Shown piece by piece: positions 22,247 to 23,819 of a stretch of 23,819 nt of DNA. Origin of the DNA: CAYUNE01 sp964446115 (GTDB lineage: Bacteria > Desulfobacterota > Desulfobulbia > Desulfobulbales > Desulfobulbaceae). Under the pieces are notes generated by a model. That model was not told the origin of the DNA, did not search any database, and saw only the letters and a program-made list of their open reading frames with translations. Numbering within the stretch: position 1 is the stretch's first letter; every line of letters starts with the position of its first letter. The stretch covers positions 1 through 23,819 of the forward strand of contig CAYUNE010000014.1 in the NCBI GenBank assembly GCA_964446115.1, given 5' to 3'. The position numbers and the translations under genes are program-made.

Positions 22247-22699
22247 TTATTTCTTGGCACCTCAGCCACTGCCTCCGGCAGCTTTTTTGGCGCCTTCTTT
22301 GGCTGCTTCACCGGCTTTGTTTCCCGCATCCTTGGCCTTGTCAACGGCCTTGTCCACGGCTTCGCCTACTTTTTTCTTGGCAGCATCAACCGCCTCACCG
22401 GCCTTTTCCTTGGCTGCCTCTTCAACTTTTTCCTTGGCAGCTTCTGCGGTTTCACCGGCTTTATCCTTCACGGCCTTGACGGCTTTTTTGGCTTCTTCCT
22501 TAACGGCGCTACCTGCGCCATCCTTGGTTCCGCCTCAGCCGCTGCCCGCTGCTTTGACCGCTTTTTCAGCGCTACCTGCGCTGGGTTTCGCGCCTCAACC
22601 ACTGCCGGCATGCGCACCGGGCAGAGTAACGCCACCGGCGGTGATCAACCCGGCAACTCCCAGGCCGGCAAGGAATTTCTTGAGATCCTTGCTTTTCAT
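22247..22699 (-). CDS. Selenocysteine-containing RiPP-like peptide precursor with three UGA codons (selenobiotic family)
   Basis: A 150-residue precursor if TGA is read as selenocysteine (Sec, U) at codons 35 (22595-22597), 55 (22535-22537) and 146 (22262-22264). The true stop is TAA at 22247-22249. Each Sec lies in GSGUG(A/G). AAGGAGG precedes the ATG at 22699. Residues 1-31 look like a Sec signal peptide: a Lys-rich start, the hydrophobic stretch FLAGLGVAGLITAGG, and an AHA cleavage site directly before GSGU. Residues 60-141 are Lys/Ala/Glu-rich with an 11-residue direct repeat (95-105 and 106-116), resembling LEA-type amphipathic helices. SECIS-like hairpins follow each UGA. The next gene downstream encodes the matching radical SAM maturase. 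A standard caller reports only fragments, such as a 69-residue ORF from 22471. Confidence 0.88.
22505..22519 (-). promoter_or_regulatory. SECIS-like hairpin 2
   Basis: On the minus strand GGCGC-AGGTA-GCGCC, extendable outward by a wobble and an A-T pair. It begins 15 nt after the second TGA (22535-22537). The apical GCAGGT matches that of the Escherichia coli fdhF SECIS loop. The outer pair is G-C where hairpin 1 has A-T, a compensatory change. Confidence 0.75.
22568..22582 (-). promoter_or_regulatory. SECIS-like hairpin 1
   Basis: On the minus strand AGCGC-AGGTA-GCGCT, with one further C-G pair making a 17-nt, 6-bp hairpin. It begins 11 nt after the first TGA (22595-22597). The spacing and the 17-nt size equal those of the minimal fdhF SECIS upper stem-loop, and the loop shares AGGU. 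Confidence 0.78.
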
Positions 22700-22730
22700 A
22701 GGTACCTCCTTCATAGAGATTGATGAAAAT

Positions 22731-22753
22731 ATGCATCGAAAAAATCGATACAT
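22731..22753 (-). promoter_or_regulatory. Inverted repeat in the selenopeptide 5' leader
   Basis: ATGCATCGA (22731-22739) and TCGATACAT (22745-22753) pair at 8 of 9 positions around a 5-nt A-tract (T-tract on the minus strand). It lies between the promoter and the ribosome-binding site of the selenopeptide gene. It could be a repressor operator or a leader hairpin; nothing identifies the binding partner. Confidence 0.45.
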
Positions 22754-22774
22754 ATCTCGCTAACAATCAAAGAA

Positions 22775-22802
22775 TTTATCAAATGAGCGCTGACCGTGTC
22801 AA
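22775..22802 (-). promoter_or_regulatory. Sigma70-like promoter of the selenopeptide gene
   Basis: On the minus strand a consensus TTGACA (22797-22802) and GATAAA (22775-22780, 4 of 6 matches) are separated by 16 nt. Transcription from about 22768 would give a leader of about 70 nt. TAAATT with an 18-nt spacer is an alternative -10. Confidence 0.6.
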
Positions 22803-22869
22803 CAGAAAAGAAAAGCAGGCTGATCACCGCCGCCGCTGTTTTTCCGCTTTCGATCCCGGGAGTAATCGG

Positions 22870-23367
22870 TTACCCGGGTTTGCACTCCGGGAAATACTCC
22901 GAAACCAGATCATGCAGGGCCAGGGCCGCGGCCCGGATGACCCGCACACAGTTGGAACGGGTCGAATCCGGTCCGCCCCGATAAAAGTTCTTTACCGCCG
23001 AACGATCTTTCCAGTCGATGCGGGCGATATCAGAACAGTCGGTGCCACCGAACTCCTGGCAGATCTCCTCGAACCGACGGACCATTGCGTGGCTGAGTTT
23101 CCACATCAACCTGTGATCCCGCGTCTCCACGCTTGTCTTGCCCAGGGTAAAGCCGATCACGGCCAGGGCCCCGGGCAGGATGCCGCAGAGCCGGCCGCTG
23201 GAGCCAAGCCCGCCGCCAAAGGGGGCCAGGGCTGCAATCAGCTCTGCGGTGGGAGGCTCTTGACGAAATAACCCGGCGCCCGCGCCGAGCATGGCCTGGC
23301 TTCAGTGCATGTGCTGCTGAAAAAGCGAAACCGCCTCATCAGCCATCTGGTCCCTGTCAATCATCAT
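22870..23367 (-). CDS. C_GCAxxG_C_C family selenoprotein (Sec at position 22)
   Basis: A 165-residue putative redox protein of the C_GCAxxG_C_C family, read through one in-frame TGA (23302-23304, codon 22). The family's first conserved Cys, normally in a CAQAVL-like context, is here HUSQAML, so Sec replaces Cys. The other conserved positions follow: CGILPGA (Cys61, the GCAxxG-like motif), Cys103 and Cys111 (the C_C pair), plus Cys140 and Cys162. The true start is one of two adjacent ATGs at 23367, with AGGAGG 5 nt upstream. An ordinary gene caller would start at 23292 and lose the first 25 residues with the catalytic-type position. A GC-rich hairpin follows the UGA at SECIS distance. Its function is unknown; family members are presumed redox-active and some are named seleno-forms. 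Confidence 0.88.
23272..23289 (-). promoter_or_regulatory. Candidate SECIS hairpin of the C_GCAxxG_C_C selenoprotein
   Basis: On the minus strand CTCGGCG-CGGG-CGCCGGG forms a 7-bp stem (one G-T pair) with a 4-nt loop. It begins 12 nt after the in-frame TGA. Distance and stability suit a bacterial SECIS. The loop lacks the AGGU seen in the three hairpins of the neighbouring selenopeptide, so this one is less certain. Confidence 0.5.
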
Positions 23368-23434
23368 GCCATCCTCCTCTCTGTTCGCCCGCATTTCTCG
23401 CCAAAGGCCGGAACGTGCCGGGCATGCGGGTCAG

Positions 23435-23819
23435 TCAAAGCCATTTCACCATGTGCTCCAGGGCGACAAAACCCATCTTCTCATAGAGATGGCGGCCCTG
23501 CCTGCTGGCGGCAAGCTGAATTCTCCGCAGCCCCAGCCTCCGGCCCTGGTCGAGCAGCAGTTCAACCAGCCCCCTGCCAATGCCCTGGCCGCGCAGTTCT
23601 TTTTCCACAAAGAGCGAATGGAGAAAGCCAACCCGCCAGGAGGGATCCTCGGGCACGGGTGTTGCGCGCATAACAGACAGACAGCCGCTGGCAACCGCCT
23701 CTCCGGCCTGCTCGGCCACAAAGGCCAAACAGGTCCCATCCGTGAGCTGCTCGCGCAGTTTTTCCGCCTGGGCCTGCTCCAGACGCGCAAAATCAGGCAT
23801 CCGGCCACAGTCGGCCGGA
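23435..23819 (-). CDS. GNAT family N-acetyltransferase (5' end outside the window)
   Basis: C-terminal part of a GNAT acetyltransferase. The acetyl-CoA-binding motif RGQGIGRGLVELLLDQG is followed by RIQLAASRQGRHLYEKMGF, the usual motif A and B order. The reading frame stays open to the window edge. An internal ATG at 23800 would leave the protein short of the N-terminal strand typical of the family, so the real start is probably beyond 23819. The substrate is unknown. It ends 67 nt before the C_GCAxxG_C_C selenoprotein start on the same strand. Confidence 0.85.
   Translation of the reverse strand, partial: PADCGRMPDFARLEQAQAEKLREQLTDGTCLAFVAEQAGEAVASGCLSVMRATPVPEDPSWRVGFLHSLFVEKELRGQGIGRGLVELLLDQGRRLGLRRIQLAASRQGRHLYEKMGFVALEHMVKWL

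Noticed and set aside
22262..22471. 69-residue Lys/Ala/Glu-rich ORF as a stand-alone LEA-like protein
   Set aside because: It is the internal part of the selenopeptide precursor between Sec 2 and Sec 3; its apparent stop is the third Sec codon and its apparent start has no ribosome-binding site.
22572..22766. 64-residue ORF starting upstream of the selenopeptide
   Set aside because: It is in a different frame from the precursor, lacks a ribosome-binding site at its start, and uses the precursor's strong one internally.
23292..23292. ATG at 23292 as the start of the C_GCAxxG_C_C gene
   Set aside because: It removes the first signature position and has no ribosome-binding site; the ATG at 23367 has AGGAGG and fits the family when TGA is read as Sec.

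Overview
This GC-rich window looks like chromosomal DNA from a strictly anaerobic, probably sulfate- or sulfur-metabolising bacterium of the Desulfobacterota (Desulfobulbaceae-like). That placement is inference from gene content: a small siroheme sulfite reductase, a methyltetrahydrofolate:corrinoid methyltransferase of the Wood-Ljungdahl type, three radical SAM proteins, and two genes that must decode in-frame UGA as selenocysteine. No transposase, integrase, tRNA, rRNA or CRISPR array is visible.

Layout. 29-4519 (minus) is sbcD-sbcC, an Mre11/Rad50-type nuclease pair. 4600-7206 (minus) is an inositol module: inositol-3-phosphate synthase followed by a nucleotidyltransferase/CDP-alcohol phosphatidyltransferase fusion, together able to make CDP-inositol and an inositol phosphodiester. 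7609-9390 (minus) is an M3 oligopeptidase. 9528-10386 (plus) is rdgB behind a structured, riboswitch-like leader. 10653-11042 is an unrecognised small protein. 11071-14485 (minus) holds dtd, class II DAHP synthase, an orphan HSDR_N-like protein and the corrinoid methyltransferase. 14537-17248 (plus) holds two radical SAM genes. 17373-17996 (minus) is the small sulfite reductase and 18132-19496 (plus) an SF2 helicase. 19534-20484 (minus) is a secreted protein of unknown function.

The most interesting part is 20584-23367 (minus), a selenium-dependent locus. A 150-residue peptide precursor (22247-22699) reads through three in-frame UGA codons, each in the context Gly-Ser-Gly-Sec-Gly. Each UGA is followed after 12-16 nt by a compact hairpin with an AGGU(A/U) loop that resembles the Escherichia coli fdhF SECIS loop. 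The third hairpin lies beyond the stop codon. The precursor has a Sec-type signal-peptide-like leader ending in Ala-His-Ala directly before the first motif, and a long Lys/Ala/Glu-rich helical spacer between motifs 2 and 3. Downstream is its likely partner, a radical SAM/SPASM enzyme of the kind named 'selenobiotic family peptide radical SAM maturase'. Upstream is a C_GCAxxG_C_C family protein whose first conserved Cys is also replaced by Sec. Standard gene calling would truncate or miss both selenoproteins.

Other non-coding signals are a terminator/antiterminator leader upstream of rdgB, a pair of about 70-nt hairpin repeats with compensating stem changes, a structured leader with a 32-codon ORF before ino1, a 35-codon ORF overlapping the helicase start, and several sigma70-like promoters that overlap the preceding stop codon.
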